A stretch of DNA of 22,000 nucleotides, from positions 1-22,000 of IMG/VR virus record IMGVR_UViG_3300032286_000195. One strand, given 5' to 3'. Position 1 is the first letter of the stretch; each line of letters begins with the position of its first letter. Shown here one piece after another: positions 6,900-13,740 of the stretch. Under the pieces are notes generated by a model. It saw only the letters and a program-made list of their open reading frames with translations. It searched no databases and was not told the origin of the DNA. The position numbers were made by a program, and so were the translations under genes. Source of the stretch: a virus.

Positions 6900-7831
6900 T
6901 GACAACTGAACCAATTAGAATCTCTAACTCTGAGATTCAAACATTCAAAGACTGCCGTCGTCGCTGGTGGTTTACCTATTACCGTCGTCTAAGACCAAAG
7001 GTAGAAAACTACACTGGTGCTCTAGCTCTTGGTTCTCGTATCCACGAGGCTCTAGATCAGTACTATTCAACTGGCATTCCGCTTTTAGATGCTCACTCAA
7101 AACTAGTTGCTAAGGATATGAAAACTCTTACCGACCAGTATCGTGACACTACCGAGCTTGAAACCGAAGCTGAACTTGGTCGCGTAATGCTTGAGGGCTA
7201 CCTAGAGTGGGTAGAACTTGAGGGTATCGATGCAGAGATTGAAATGATCTCTACTGAAGAAATTATTGAACGTCCAATGATGGATGGTCGTGTAACCCTA
7301 CAAGGTAAAATTGATATGCGTGTCCGTCGTAAGATTGACGGAGTTCGTATGTTCCGTGACTTCAAGACGGTTGGTAGCTCATTCACTGAGTTTGGTTCGA
7401 CTGCTCATATGAACGAGCAGATTCTTACCTACATGCTTCTAGAAGAAGCTCAGAACCAGGGCGGTGAGCGCTCTGAGGGTGGCATCTTTACTATGCTTCG
7501 TAAGGTAAAGCGTGGAGCGTACGCAAAGCCACCGTTCTATGGTCAGATTGAAGTTCGCCACAATGCTTTCACACTTCGCTCATTCTGGCAACGTCTTGAG
7601 GGTACTCTTGAAGACATGCTTCGAGTCCGTGATGGTCTCGATGCTGGAGAGAGCCACTATAAACTTGCATATCCAAAGCCGTCTCGTGACTGCAAATGGA
7701 AATGCCCATTCTTCTCTATTTGCCCGCTTGTTGACGATGGTTCGGCAGCAGAAGCAGCAATTAGCGATGCGTTTGCGGTCGCCGACCCTTACGGTTATTA
7801 CAACAACACAGAGACGAAAGGAGCAGAGTAA
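6899..7831 (+). CDS. PD-(D/E)XK nuclease with Cas4/AddB-like cysteines
   Basis: The 310-aa product opens with 'RISNSEIQTFKDCRRRWW', the start typical of RecB/Cas4-family exonucleases. The core runs through H49 (GSRIHEAL), D139 (GKIDM) and D154-x-K156 (FRDFKTVG), followed by Q174 (NEQILTYM). C19 and a C-terminal cluster C265, C269, C275 make four cysteines in the arrangement that holds a 4Fe-4S cluster in Cas4/AddB relatives, so an iron-sulfur protein is likely. It would trim DNA ends to give ssDNA for the Sak4-like annealase two bases downstream in the operon logic. The start overlaps the helicase stop (TAATG) and the stop overlaps the next start in the same way. Confidence 0.88.
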   Translation: MTTEPIRISNSEIQTFKDCRRRWWFTYYRRLRPKVENYTGALALGSRIHEALDQYYSTGIPLLDAHSKLVAKDMKTLTDQYRDTTELETEAELGRVMLEGYLEWVELEGIDAEIEMISTEEIIERPMMDGRVTLQGKIDMRVRRKIDGVRMFRDFKTVGSSFTEFGSTAHMNEQILTYMLLEEAQNQGGERSEGGIFTMLRKVKRGAYAKPPFYGQIEVRHNAFTLRSFWQRLEGTLEDMLRVRDGLDAGESHYKLAYPKPSRDCKWKCPFFSICPLVDDGSAAEAAISDAFAVADPYGYYNNTETKGAE

Positions 7832-8607
7832 TGTCGCAAGTCGATCGCAGTTTAACCATTATGGTTTATGGCGAATCTAAGGTTGGTAAATCAACCTTTG
7901 CCGTTACCGCACCCTATCCACGTTTGATGTTGGACGTAGAAGGCGGTCACCGCTTCCTACCTATCAATGTCAAATACTGGGACCCAATCCGTGAAGAGCC
8001 ACCAGTGGCTGACGGAACCTGGGACACAGTTGTAGTCCAAGTTCGTGACTACGACGTCGTTATGAAGACATTTCAATGGCTTCAGAGCGGCAAACACCAG
8101 TTCAAGTCCTTAATCATTGACTCCATCTCGGAGTTACAGGTTAAGTGCATGGACCAAATTGCAGGTACAGAGCAAATGAAGATGCAACAGTGGGGCGAAC
8201 TACTTCGTCACATGGGCGCACTACTTCGTGACCTCCGTGATCTTACAATGCATGCAACCCAGCCGTTAGAGGCTGTGGTGCTGACTGCAATGGCTCGTAA
8301 GGGTCAGGATGGCGTATACCGTCCTTATCTACAGGGTCAACTTGCAATTCAGGCTCCATACTTCTACGATATTCTTGGAGCAATTACAGTGGAGCAGGTT
8401 CCAAATCCTGACCCAATGCAGTCGCCTTACAAGGTTCGTCGAATGTATGTAGAACGCACTCCGGAGTATGAAGCCGGTGAGCGTGTACAAGGACGACTTG
8501 GAAAAGTCGTTGAGCAAGGCGATCTAGGAGTAGAACGCATGCTTGACATAGTCTTCGGTGAGAAGGCTGCAACTACAACTACAACTACTAATAAGAAAGC
8601 AGGCTAA
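7831..8607 (+). CDS. Sak4-like RecA-fold ATPase (phage annealing protein, AAA_24 type)
   Basis: The 258-aa product has a Walker A 'GESKVGKS' (14-21), 'LMLDVEGG' (33-39), a Walker B 'LIIDSIS' (94-100, D97) and a reduced RecA-like core without accessory domains. These features and the size match the Rad51-like Sak4 proteins or 'AAA domain, nucleotide-binding' proteins of phages. Sak4 proteins anneal single strands and act with an SSB; here a DUF669 ssDNA-binding-like gene follows directly and a PD-(D/E)XK nuclease precedes it, giving a complete recombination set. The C-terminus is a low-complexity Thr run (TTTTTTNKK) encoded by ACA/ACT repeats. Start ATG 7831 follows 'AAAGGAG' and overlaps the previous stop by one base. 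Confidence 0.82.
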   Translation: MSQVDRSLTIMVYGESKVGKSTFAVTAPYPRLMLDVEGGHRFLPINVKYWDPIREEPPVADGTWDTVVVQVRDYDVVMKTFQWLQSGKHQFKSLIIDSISELQVKCMDQIAGTEQMKMQQWGELLRHMGALLRDLRDLTMHATQPLEAVVLTAMARKGQDGVYRPYLQGQLAIQAPYFYDILGAITVEQVPNPDPMQSPYKVRRMYVERTPEYEAGERVQGRLGKVVEQGDLGVERMLDIVFGEKAATTTTTTNKKAG

Positions 8608-8614
8608 ACCAAAA

Positions 8615-9151
8615 ATGACATCAGTCAACTGGTCCGACCTAATCAAAGAAGCTGGCGATACAACCACCAACTTCGAACCACTGCCGGATGGCGATTACGA
8701 ACTTAAGGTAATTGACTCTAAGGCAACAACCACCCAGACGGGTAAAACTATGTTTAAAATCACCACTGAAGTTCAGGGTGGTCCACATGGCAAGCGTCGC
8801 GTCTGGGACAACCTAGTTGTCTCGCCTGAAAATGGTAAGGCTCTTGGCATGTTCTTTATGAAGATGACCGCACTTGGTTTGGGAAAGTCATACTTTGACC
8901 AGAACCCAAGCAACGCTCAGATTGAGCAGGCCCTATTCGGTCGCTCATTCCGTGCAACTCTTGGAACCAAGACCTACAACGGTAACCGTAGCAACGAAAT
9001 CAAGCAGTACCATATTATTCGTACTGATGTTGCTCCAGGTACTACTGAAGCACCTCAGGCTACTACAGCTGCCGCTCCGGCTCCTGCCCCTGCTCCGGCT
9101 CCTGCCCCTGCTCCGGCATCACCTGTTACTTCGGATGCAACTCCGTTCTAG
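8615..9151 (+). CDS. DUF669 ssDNA-binding-like protein with Ala-Pro tail
   Basis: Start chosen at ATG 8615 (178 aa), just after the Sak4-like gene; a longer frame would run back into that gene. Residues 1-135 match the DUF669 pattern: 'LPDGDYELKVIDSKATTTQTGKTMFKITTEV', then 'GKRRVWDNLVV' and 'GKALGMFFMKMTALGLG'. DUF669 proteins occupy the single-strand-binding slot in many phage recombination cassettes. The C-terminus is a flexible (AP)n linker (about 154-168) ending TSDATPF, which recalls the acidic '-DDIPF' tip that bacterial SSB uses to recruit partners, though it is less acidic. Role inferred: coat ssDNA and recruit the annealase and nuclease. It is the last gene before the hairpin at 9166. 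Confidence 0.75.
   Translation: MTSVNWSDLIKEAGDTTTNFEPLPDGDYELKVIDSKATTTQTGKTMFKITTEVQGGPHGKRRVWDNLVVSPENGKALGMFFMKMTALGLGKSYFDQNPSNAQIEQALFGRSFRATLGTKTYNGNRSNEIKQYHIIRTDVAPGTTEAPQATTAAAPAPAPAPAPAPAPASPVTSDATPF
9074..9117 (+). repeat. 18-bp tandem repeat coding for the Ala-Pro linker
   Basis: The 18-base unit GCTCCGGCTCCTGCCCCT occurs at 9074-9091 and 9092-9109, with a third partial copy to 9117. It encodes alternating Ala and Pro, and slippage here could change linker length without breaking the frame, since the unit is a multiple of three. Confidence 0.85.
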
Positions 9152-9165
9152 CACTCAGATAGACT

Positions 9166-9191
9166 CGGGGGGCACCTTATGGTGTCCCCCG
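9166..9191 (+). terminator. Strong GC hairpin ending the recombination operon
   Basis: Positions 9166-9176 pair with 9181-9191 over 11 bp (one G-T wobble) around a TTAT loop; the stem is mostly G-C. It lies 14 bases after the DUF669 stop and 20 bases before the next start. No T-run follows, so it may be a factor-assisted terminator, an attenuator or a 3' stabiliser rather than a classic intrinsic terminator. Confidence 0.6.
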
Positions 9192-9211
9192 TATCTATAA
9201 GAAAGGTATAT

Positions 9212-10210
9212 ATGAAAATCCTGTTTACAGGTATGGCTTCTCACCACACCAAGCCATCAACAAACGTTACTTTTTTTAGGACTCTATCTGAAAGAGTCGA
9301 AACATTTTCCACCGTAGAGTGGGCAAATCCAAGCGTTAATTGGACCAAAGACTATTTAGCTCAGTATGACTATGTTGTAGTTGGACTGACTCCGCCAACC
9401 AGCCTAAGTGCAAATAAAGTTTATGGAGCATTGCATACAATAAATATTATGTATGACTCTCCTAAGTTAGTTATGGTTTTAGACCATCCTCAGCTGTGGC
9501 AGTATAAGCATGGATTTAACTCAATTGATGCAAATCCACTAAATATATTCACTGACTTTTATTCAAAGCGTAGAGAGTTCTCTCTAGCTAAAAAGTTACA
9601 CCTAGAGAGCATAGCTGAGGCAAACAAAAAACTACTTACTAAAAAGTGGCCTAAGACTTTATATCCAGCTTTGCCTTGGAGGGTTACAAGAGATATAGAC
9701 AAACTTCTTGGTCTATCTGCCGAAGATAGCTTAATACCAGTAAATTTAGATGCGTTTTTAATAACAAAAGACGAGCCAGTAAGTAAAAAAGTCAAGCCTA
9801 CCTGGGTAACTGACCAGCCAAAATCTAGATGGGTAAATAATTTGTCTAGTCTTCTAAACCTGCCCATAAGCTCCCTGGGCTCGACTAAGAACTTATCTGA
9901 TTCTGATGCGTTTGACTTCATAGATAGTTCTTTTGGCCTTCTATTAGCCCCTCAGGAGCGAGGAGTGGGGGTTTGGTGGTCATATAGACTAATCCAGGCA
10001 CTGAACTCAGGGACGCCAGTACTTTCAGATTGGAAAGAAACTTTCGAACTTGGCCCTGAATGGTCACTACTTGGCTATGAGCTTGAAGCCCAGACAAAAG
10101 AAGATATAATTAAAATTGCAAAACTACAAAAAGAATCGTATCTCAGCAATATTTCAACAAAAAAAGATTCAGATACCCTTCTGAGTTCCATATTTAAAGA
10201 GACAAAGTAG
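9212..10210 (+). CDS. GT-B fold glycosyltransferase-like protein
   Basis: Start chosen at ATG 9212 (332 aa), after GAAAGG at 9201-9206; an upstream ATG at 9179 lies inside the hairpin. The N-terminus (MKILFTGMA, then 'QYDYVVVGLTPP' at 51-62 and 'KLVMVLDHPQLW' at 85-96) reads as a Rossmann-like first domain. The second domain ends with 'LLLAPQERGVGVWWSYRLIQALNSGTPVLSDW' (split here by meaning: about 243-274), the acceptor-to-nucleotide-sugar segment of GT-B enzymes. The domain order and the 'ALxxGTPVLSD' region resemble T4 beta-glucosyltransferase in layout, but identity is low by eye. It sits between recombination genes and small unknowns, away from the glyco-cassette at 17000, so its target could be DNA. 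A virion or host glycan target is equally possible. Confidence 0.6.
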   Translation: MKILFTGMASHHTKPSTNVTFFRTLSERVETFSTVEWANPSVNWTKDYLAQYDYVVVGLTPPTSLSANKVYGALHTINIMYDSPKLVMVLDHPQLWQYKHGFNSIDANPLNIFTDFYSKRREFSLAKKLHLESIAEANKKLLTKKWPKTLYPALPWRVTRDIDKLLGLSAEDSLIPVNLDAFLITKDEPVSKKVKPTWVTDQPKSRWVNNLSSLLNLPISSLGSTKNLSDSDAFDFIDSSFGLLLAPQERGVGVWWSYRLIQALNSGTPVLSDWKETFELGPEWSLLGYELEAQTKEDIIKIAKLQKESYLSNISTKKDSDTLLSSIFKETK

Positions 10211-10217
10211 GAGAAAA

Positions 10218-10640
10218 ATGCCAGAAATTAATTTTGGTTGGATACACCAGCAGCTAGAGAGTTCAAAGGTAGAAATAAATGTAGGTAACTCATTGATAGC
10301 ATTGCTCAAGACCTGGGAAGGCCAGGAGCTAACTACCGATCAAGCTAAAAAAGTATTAGATTACTTTTCTAAACTAGCACTTGGAGTCAATGTCTATGAT
10401 GATACCCCGCAAGAAGAAATATGGGTTCCGGCAGAGCCTGGTCGACTAGTCGTTGGCGATGAGGTAAGAGTACTAAAAGATGCTTTTACTGATAAAGTCG
10501 GCGTTCTACATAACGGTAGACGTGGCAAAATTGTAGGAATCCGTTATGGAGACATTATCTTTAAGTCAACTGATAATAAAACTCCAGACCTTAATGGCGT
10601 CCACTACTCGCCATATAAGCTGGAAAAAAGAATTAGATAA
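10218..10640 (+). CDS. Hypothetical protein (140 aa) with a KOW/SH3-like C-terminal part
   Basis: ATG 10218 follows GGAG seven bases after the previous stop. The N-terminal half is helical ('FGWIHQQLESSKVEINVGNSLIALLKTWEG', 'AKKVLDYFSKLA'). The C-terminal half has the spacing of a small beta-barrel of KOW/SH3 type: 'VVGDEVRVLKDAF' followed by 'HNGRRGKIVGIRYGDIIFK' (residues about 75-115). Such folds often bind nucleic acid or protein. No family is recognised, so no function is assigned. The stop overlaps the next start by one base. Confidence 0.7.
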   Translation: MPEINFGWIHQQLESSKVEINVGNSLIALLKTWEGQELTTDQAKKVLDYFSKLALGVNVYDDTPQEEIWVPAEPGRLVVGDEVRVLKDAFTDKVGVLHNGRRGKIVGIRYGDIIFKSTDNKTPDLNGVHYSPYKLEKRIR

Positions 10641-10864
10641 TGCGTACATCATTTGAACTAAAATTTGAAGCCGAAAACTATGAAGCAGCCATAAATCTTG
10701 CTGCTAAGTATGTTGGTGAATTTTTAGATATGCCTGTCAATGAAGTTTCTGATAAAACTGACATGGAGCTAAAAGTTGAGCTAGTTGATGATAAATATCA
10801 GGTAACAGCCTATGGCAAATTAAAAACAAATTTTGCTGCATTTGGACTTGACAAGCATAAATAA
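10640..10864 (+). CDS. Small hypothetical protein (74 aa)
   Basis: The gene starts at ATG 10640, overlapping the previous stop (TAATG), so it is translationally coupled. The product is acidic, with an amphipathic helix (ENYEAAINLAAKYVGEFLD, 12-30) followed by two strands (MELKVELVDDKYQVTAYGKL), suggesting a small alpha-beta fold. I do not recognise a family. The -35 of the next promoter lies within its last codons. Confidence 0.65.
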   Translation: MRTSFELKFEAENYEAAINLAAKYVGEFLDMPVNEVSDKTDMELKVELVDDKYQVTAYGKLKTNFAAFGLDKHK

Positions 10865-10876
10865 ATCCCATATTAT
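10848..10876 (+). promoter_or_regulatory. Near-consensus promoter giving a leaderless transcript
   Basis: TTGACA (10848-10853) is a perfect -35, and TATTAT (10871-10876, five of six) lies exactly 17 bases downstream. The expected start, about seven bases after the -10, falls on or next to the ATG at 10883. No Shine-Dalgarno stands before that ATG. This is the best promoter in the window. Confidence 0.75.
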
Positions 10877-10882
10877 TTAGTC

Positions 10883-11374
10883 ATGCAAACATTTGTACCT
10901 ATAACTACTAGTTTCGAAGATATCGCTAAGGTGCTTGACAATAAGCGCCTCAACAAGCAAGCCTTAGAAGGCTGGCAGATTCTTATGACTCTGCTTGAGC
11001 TTGATCCACAAGGAGAACACCGTACTCCTAAAGGCTGGGTAAACCATCCAGCAGTAAAGATGTGGCGTGGCCACGAAATGGCTCTATACTACTATATACA
11101 GTGCATGGTAGACGAATGGAGACGTCGTGGCTATAAGTCAACTATTGGCGACAAGGCTAAAGCAACAGTTTTTCGTGCGCTTGAGCTAGGGATAATTGAT
11201 GACTCTAATATGTTTAATCCTCAGTGGATGAGATATCGACCTCAATATAAGGAAATTGCTGCAAGCCATAGAGCCGCACTTTTAAGTAAAGATTATGAGT
11301 GGTATTCACAGTTTAATTGGCCAGAAGACAGGGGATATTACGTAGAAACATACGAATATGTGTGGCCAGTATAA
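10883..11374 (+). CDS. Pyrimidine dimer DNA glycosylase-family protein (MSMEG_6728-like)
   Basis: The 163-aa product carries the pattern of the MSMEG_6728 group of actinobacterial proteins, related to the T4 endonuclease V (Pyr_excise) family: 'MQTFVPITTSFEDIAKVLDNKRLNKQ' at the start, 'GWVNHPAVKMWRGHE' (about 51-65), 'EWRRRGY' (74-80) and 'YVWPV' at the end. T4 endonuclease V removes UV-induced cyclobutane dimers, so a repair role is likely, but activity of the actinobacterial branch is not known to me. Thr3 is close to where T4 endonuclease V has its catalytic Thr2, but whether it can act as a new N-terminus is unclear. It has its own strong promoter and appears to be translated without a leader, suggesting separate, perhaps early, expression. 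Confidence 0.65.
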   Translation: MQTFVPITTSFEDIAKVLDNKRLNKQALEGWQILMTLLELDPQGEHRTPKGWVNHPAVKMWRGHEMALYYYIQCMVDEWRRRGYKSTIGDKAKATVFRALELGIIDDSNMFNPQWMRYRPQYKEIAASHRAALLSKDYEWYSQFNWPEDRGYYVETYEYVWPV

Positions 11375-11421
11375 TTTGTAATTTATCGCAAGTTTAGTAC
11401 ACTAAAAAGAACTTATTAATA

Positions 11422-11427
11422 TATAAT
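11422..11427 (+). promoter_or_regulatory. Consensus -10 box six bases before a start codon
   Basis: A perfect TATAAT lies six bases before ATG 11434, the spacing that makes the start codon the first transcribed base. There is no Shine-Dalgarno. No good -35 is seen 16-18 bases upstream, so strength is uncertain. Confidence 0.5.
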
Positions 11428-11433
11428 CTTTAT

Positions 11434-11784
11434 ATGGCTAAAGATTCTAGAATCGGTGAGTCCCTCTGGTTTATCTGGGAGGGGGACAGTAAAGAGCCAT
11501 TTCACAAAGACTCTATCGTGTTCTACACAGAGGAGCATGTGGATATTGAAGAAGATGTTGTAAGAAAAGCTCTAGCTTCTTCTATACAAAGAGAAGGTAT
11601 ATCTGATTCCCTTTCTGGCGGATTTATGCTTATAGCTTCGGGAGCTTCCGGCCATTCTTATGCTGGCTACTCAACTGATTATGAGACGCAAGCTATTTGC
11701 AACTCTAACGGTTATTCGGAATCTGGACTAATTCTAAGTAAGGTTGCTCCGATTACTTGGGTAGAAATTTTTGATGTTTATTAG
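11434..11784 (+). CDS. Hypothetical protein (116 aa), probably leaderless
   Basis: The frame opens at ATG 11434, directly downstream of a TATAAT box and without a ribosome site. The product is acidic. It has an early Trp-rich strand (SLWFIWEGD), a helix (EEDVVRKALASSIQ, about 40-53), a Gly/Ser/Tyr-rich loop region (SGGFMLIASGASGHSYAGYSTDY, in the middle) and a C-terminal strand (ITWVEIFDV). No known family is recognised. Its last 11 bases overlap the WhiB-like gene in another frame, so the two are likely translated from one mRNA. Confidence 0.6.
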   Translation: MAKDSRIGESLWFIWEGDSKEPFHKDSIVFYTEEHVDIEEDVVRKALASSIQREGISDSLSGGFMLIASGASGHSYAGYSTDYETQAICNSNGYSESGLILSKVAPITWVEIFDVY

Positions 11785-12235
11785 TAATGAAGATTGGCAC
11801 GAAGATGCCGAATGCGGCAAGCCGGAAAATAAAGAATACATAAAAGATTTTTTTTCTAATAAGGCTTCTCAACAATACAAGGCATTAAAGATTTGTGACG
11901 CATGTCCGGTCAGAAAAGAATGTCTTCGCTGGGCACTAGATACTAAGCAAGTATGGGGAATTTGGGGTGGCTTAAACTACAAGCAAATTCGTCGAACACT
12001 TTCCGTAAACTGGGAAGGTCAAGAGATGCGCCATAATAGGTTCCCACTTTGCCCTTACTGTAAATCCAAAACAGCTTCTTTATCAACTAAAACTATTTCC
12101 AGGCCAAATGGTGGCCGCTGGGCAACTATGAAAATGGTTGAATGTTCAGATTGCCTGTTTAGCTGGCAAAGCAGAACTAGTGCTAATGCGGTTGACGCTT
12201 ACCACTCACAAGAGACTAAAAAGAAAAAGTCTTAA
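11774..12235 (+). CDS. whiB: WhiB-family regulator with C-terminal zinc ribbon
   Basis: Start taken at ATG 11774 (153 aa); a TTG three bases earlier is also possible. The N-terminal domain has every WhiB mark: C14 (DAECGKPE), then the CxxC-x5-C group C41, C44, C50 (ICDACPVRKEC), then 'WALDTKQVWGIWGG', with the G(I/V)WGG turn at 62-66. The four cysteines would hold a 4Fe-4S cluster, and WhiB proteins act by binding region 4 of the primary sigma factor. Most WhiB proteins end soon after a basic tail. Here residues 90-130 add C93-xx-C96 and C124-xx-C127 (CPYC, CSDC), a zinc-ribbon pattern. Phage WhiB proteins such as WhiB of TM4 can interfere with host WhiB regulators, so control of host or phage transcription is likely. 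The gene converges on the metallophosphoesterase gene, with only six bases between their stops. Confidence 0.88.
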   Translation: MFISNEDWHEDAECGKPENKEYIKDFFSNKASQQYKALKICDACPVRKECLRWALDTKQVWGIWGGLNYKQIRRTLSVNWEGQEMRHNRFPLCPYCKSKTASLSTKTISRPNGGRWATMKMVECSDCLFSWQSRTSANAVDAYHSQETKKKKS

Positions 12236-12241
12236 ATAACT

Positions 12242-13447
12242 TTATTTATTTCTTACAGGAATAACGCTGATGTATTCGCGTGGATCAAAGTCTCCACCAA
12301 ACGCCATTGTTAATAACCCAGGCTTAGATTCTAAACCTGCACGATCACGGAACCACTCTGAACCTGGGTCTGTAGTCGGGCACTGAAGCCATAGACGGTC
12401 ACCAATATCCATAGTTCGGAAGTTGTGGAAGTGTCCTGATACCCAGATGTCTGCAAGACCTAATGCAGTCTGTCCAGCAGCTTGGCCTGACAAATATCTT
12501 AGAACGTTGTTCTGATTTGCTTGGTGTCCGTGGAACATTCCCAAGTGAGTTCCGCAGATCTCTGTGACCAAGGTTTGATGACCAGATGATGGAAATCTAA
12601 ACTCCACATGCTGCAGGGCAGGATTCTCTGCGCAGGCATCTTGAACTGCTGAAGCAATCTCGACGTTCCAACCATCTGCTGGGTCTGCTGCAACTTGACG
12701 AGTTACCTCGTCGTGGTTTCCATTAATAACTGGAACAATCATGTTTTCAGCTAGTGGTGCAAAAGCTTTAATTTGAGCCATGAGCAATCTACGTGCAACT
12801 CTTACCTGTTCGGTTAGTCCTAGGTCTGAGGCAGCTTGACCCTGAAGACGACCATGCTGGCTAACGTTACCCTCTACGTGGTCTCCCGGAAGCCCGAGAG
12901 TGATTGTTCCAAATGAGAGTCCCATTTTTTGGTAGTTAGTAAATTTATTTACAGCTGCTTCTGTTAAGTAAAGAAGTCTGTCGATTGATTGCTGAGTCCC
13001 CTGCGTTCCAGATTTTTTACCAATCTGCTGGTCGCTAGGGAACACTCCGTAAGAGCCGGTTCCGGTTGCTTTTTTAATTCCCGTTGCTGGACGCCATTTT
13101 TTAAGTTCATCAACTAGCTTCTCGGCATCTAGTTGGTCATAACGAACAAGTGTGTTTGGAACTAAGTTGACTCGAAGTGATTCAAGAAACTCGCCGTCAT
13201 ACTTTTGCCACTTGCCGCGACGCATGGACGATACTGTCCATTCGTTAGGGTCTAATCCAAACTCTTCAATTACAGTAGCTGCGTCTGGTATCTCGGAAGA
13301 AGGCCTAGGTTTAGATATAATAAACCCACCCTTCGATGTGTCTACGTCCATTCTTGGACGCCAGTCTTCTGGAATGTTTAAAGCTTTAACATCTGAACCA
13401 GATTTTCCGGGACTACTTAAATCTTCTAAACGTTCTGAGATTCCCAT
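12242..13447 (-). CDS. Calcineurin-like metallophosphoesterase
   Basis: The 401-aa product has the metallophosphoesterase motifs in order: 'VFPSDQQIGK' (D139), 'LPGDHVEGN' (G188-D189), 'INGNHDE' (243-247), 'MFHGHQ' (306-308) and 'VSGHFHN' (338-341). These supply the residues for a two-metal site. The first motif has DQ rather than the common DxH, a variant seen in several phage enzymes of this group. About 130 N-terminal residues of unknown fold precede the catalytic domain ('LDPNEWTVSSMRRGKWQKYDG'). The substrate could be DNA ends (SbcD/Mre11-like), cyclic nucleotides or other phosphoesters, and no SbcC-like partner is visible. The start codon directly abuts the stop of the small HTH gene upstream on the same strand, so they form an operon. 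Confidence 0.88.
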   Translation of the reverse strand: MGISERLEDLSSPGKSGSDVKALNIPEDWRPRMDVDTSKGGFIISKPRPSSEIPDAATVIEEFGLDPNEWTVSSMRRGKWQKYDGEFLESLRVNLVPNTLVRYDQLDAEKLVDELKKWRPATGIKKATGTGSYGVFPSDQQIGKKSGTQGTQQSIDRLLYLTEAAVNKFTNYQKMGLSFGTITLGLPGDHVEGNVSQHGRLQGQAASDLGLTEQVRVARRLLMAQIKAFAPLAENMIVPVINGNHDEVTRQVAADPADGWNVEIASAVQDACAENPALQHVEFRFPSSGHQTLVTEICGTHLGMFHGHQANQNNVLRYLSGQAAGQTALGLADIWVSGHFHNFRTMDIGDRLWLQCPTTDPGSEWFRDRAGLESKPGLLTMAFGGDFDPREYISVIPVRNK

Positions 13448-13714
13448 TTACTTAGCCATTCTTTTGCAAGGGCATTCGCCACGACGGTGACGATCTACCG
13501 CACTATTACTTATGTCGTGTCCTTCTTCGCGAAGAATACGTCCAATAGTGCTGTTATTAATTCTAGTTGGATTTCCTTCTTCTACATCAATAACGGTTTT
13601 TAAATTTGTCCTATCTTGCTCTGGCAAGATGTTCCCAGTTAATAGTGTTCCTATCTTGCATAGCCGGACTATATGAGTAGTATTGGCAGCAGATAGTTTC
13701 TCAGATAGTGACAT
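13448..13714 (-). CDS. Small helix-turn-helix protein (88 aa)
   Basis: Start at ATG 13714-13712 with a strong AAGGAG eight or so bases upstream on the minus strand. The C-terminal half (about 50-78) reads as a helix-turn-helix: 'INNSTIGRILREEGHDIS' then 'NSAVDRHRRGE', followed by a CPC motif and a basic end. This layout is common in small actinophage DNA-binding proteins. The N-terminal half has no clear family. A regulator of the leftward operon or a DNA-binding partner of the metallophosphoesterase are both possible. A small-terminase role is less likely, because no large terminase is near. Confidence 0.65.
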   Translation of the reverse strand: MSLSEKLSAANTTHIVRLCKIGTLLTGNILPEQDRTNLKTVIDVEEGNPTRINNSTIGRILREEGHDISNSAVDRHRRGECPCKRMAK

Positions 13715-13740
13715 CGCTCTCCTTGTGTCGTTTATGTCAT

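Noticed and set aside
7512-7880. 122-codon frame overlapping the nuclease gene
   Set aside because: It lies wholly in another frame of well-supported genes (nuclease and ATPase) and shows no motif.
8874-9200. 108-codon Leu/Pro-rich frame
   Set aside because: It is an out-of-frame reading of the DUF669 gene, with Leu runs produced by the Ala-Pro repeat, and it crosses the hairpin.
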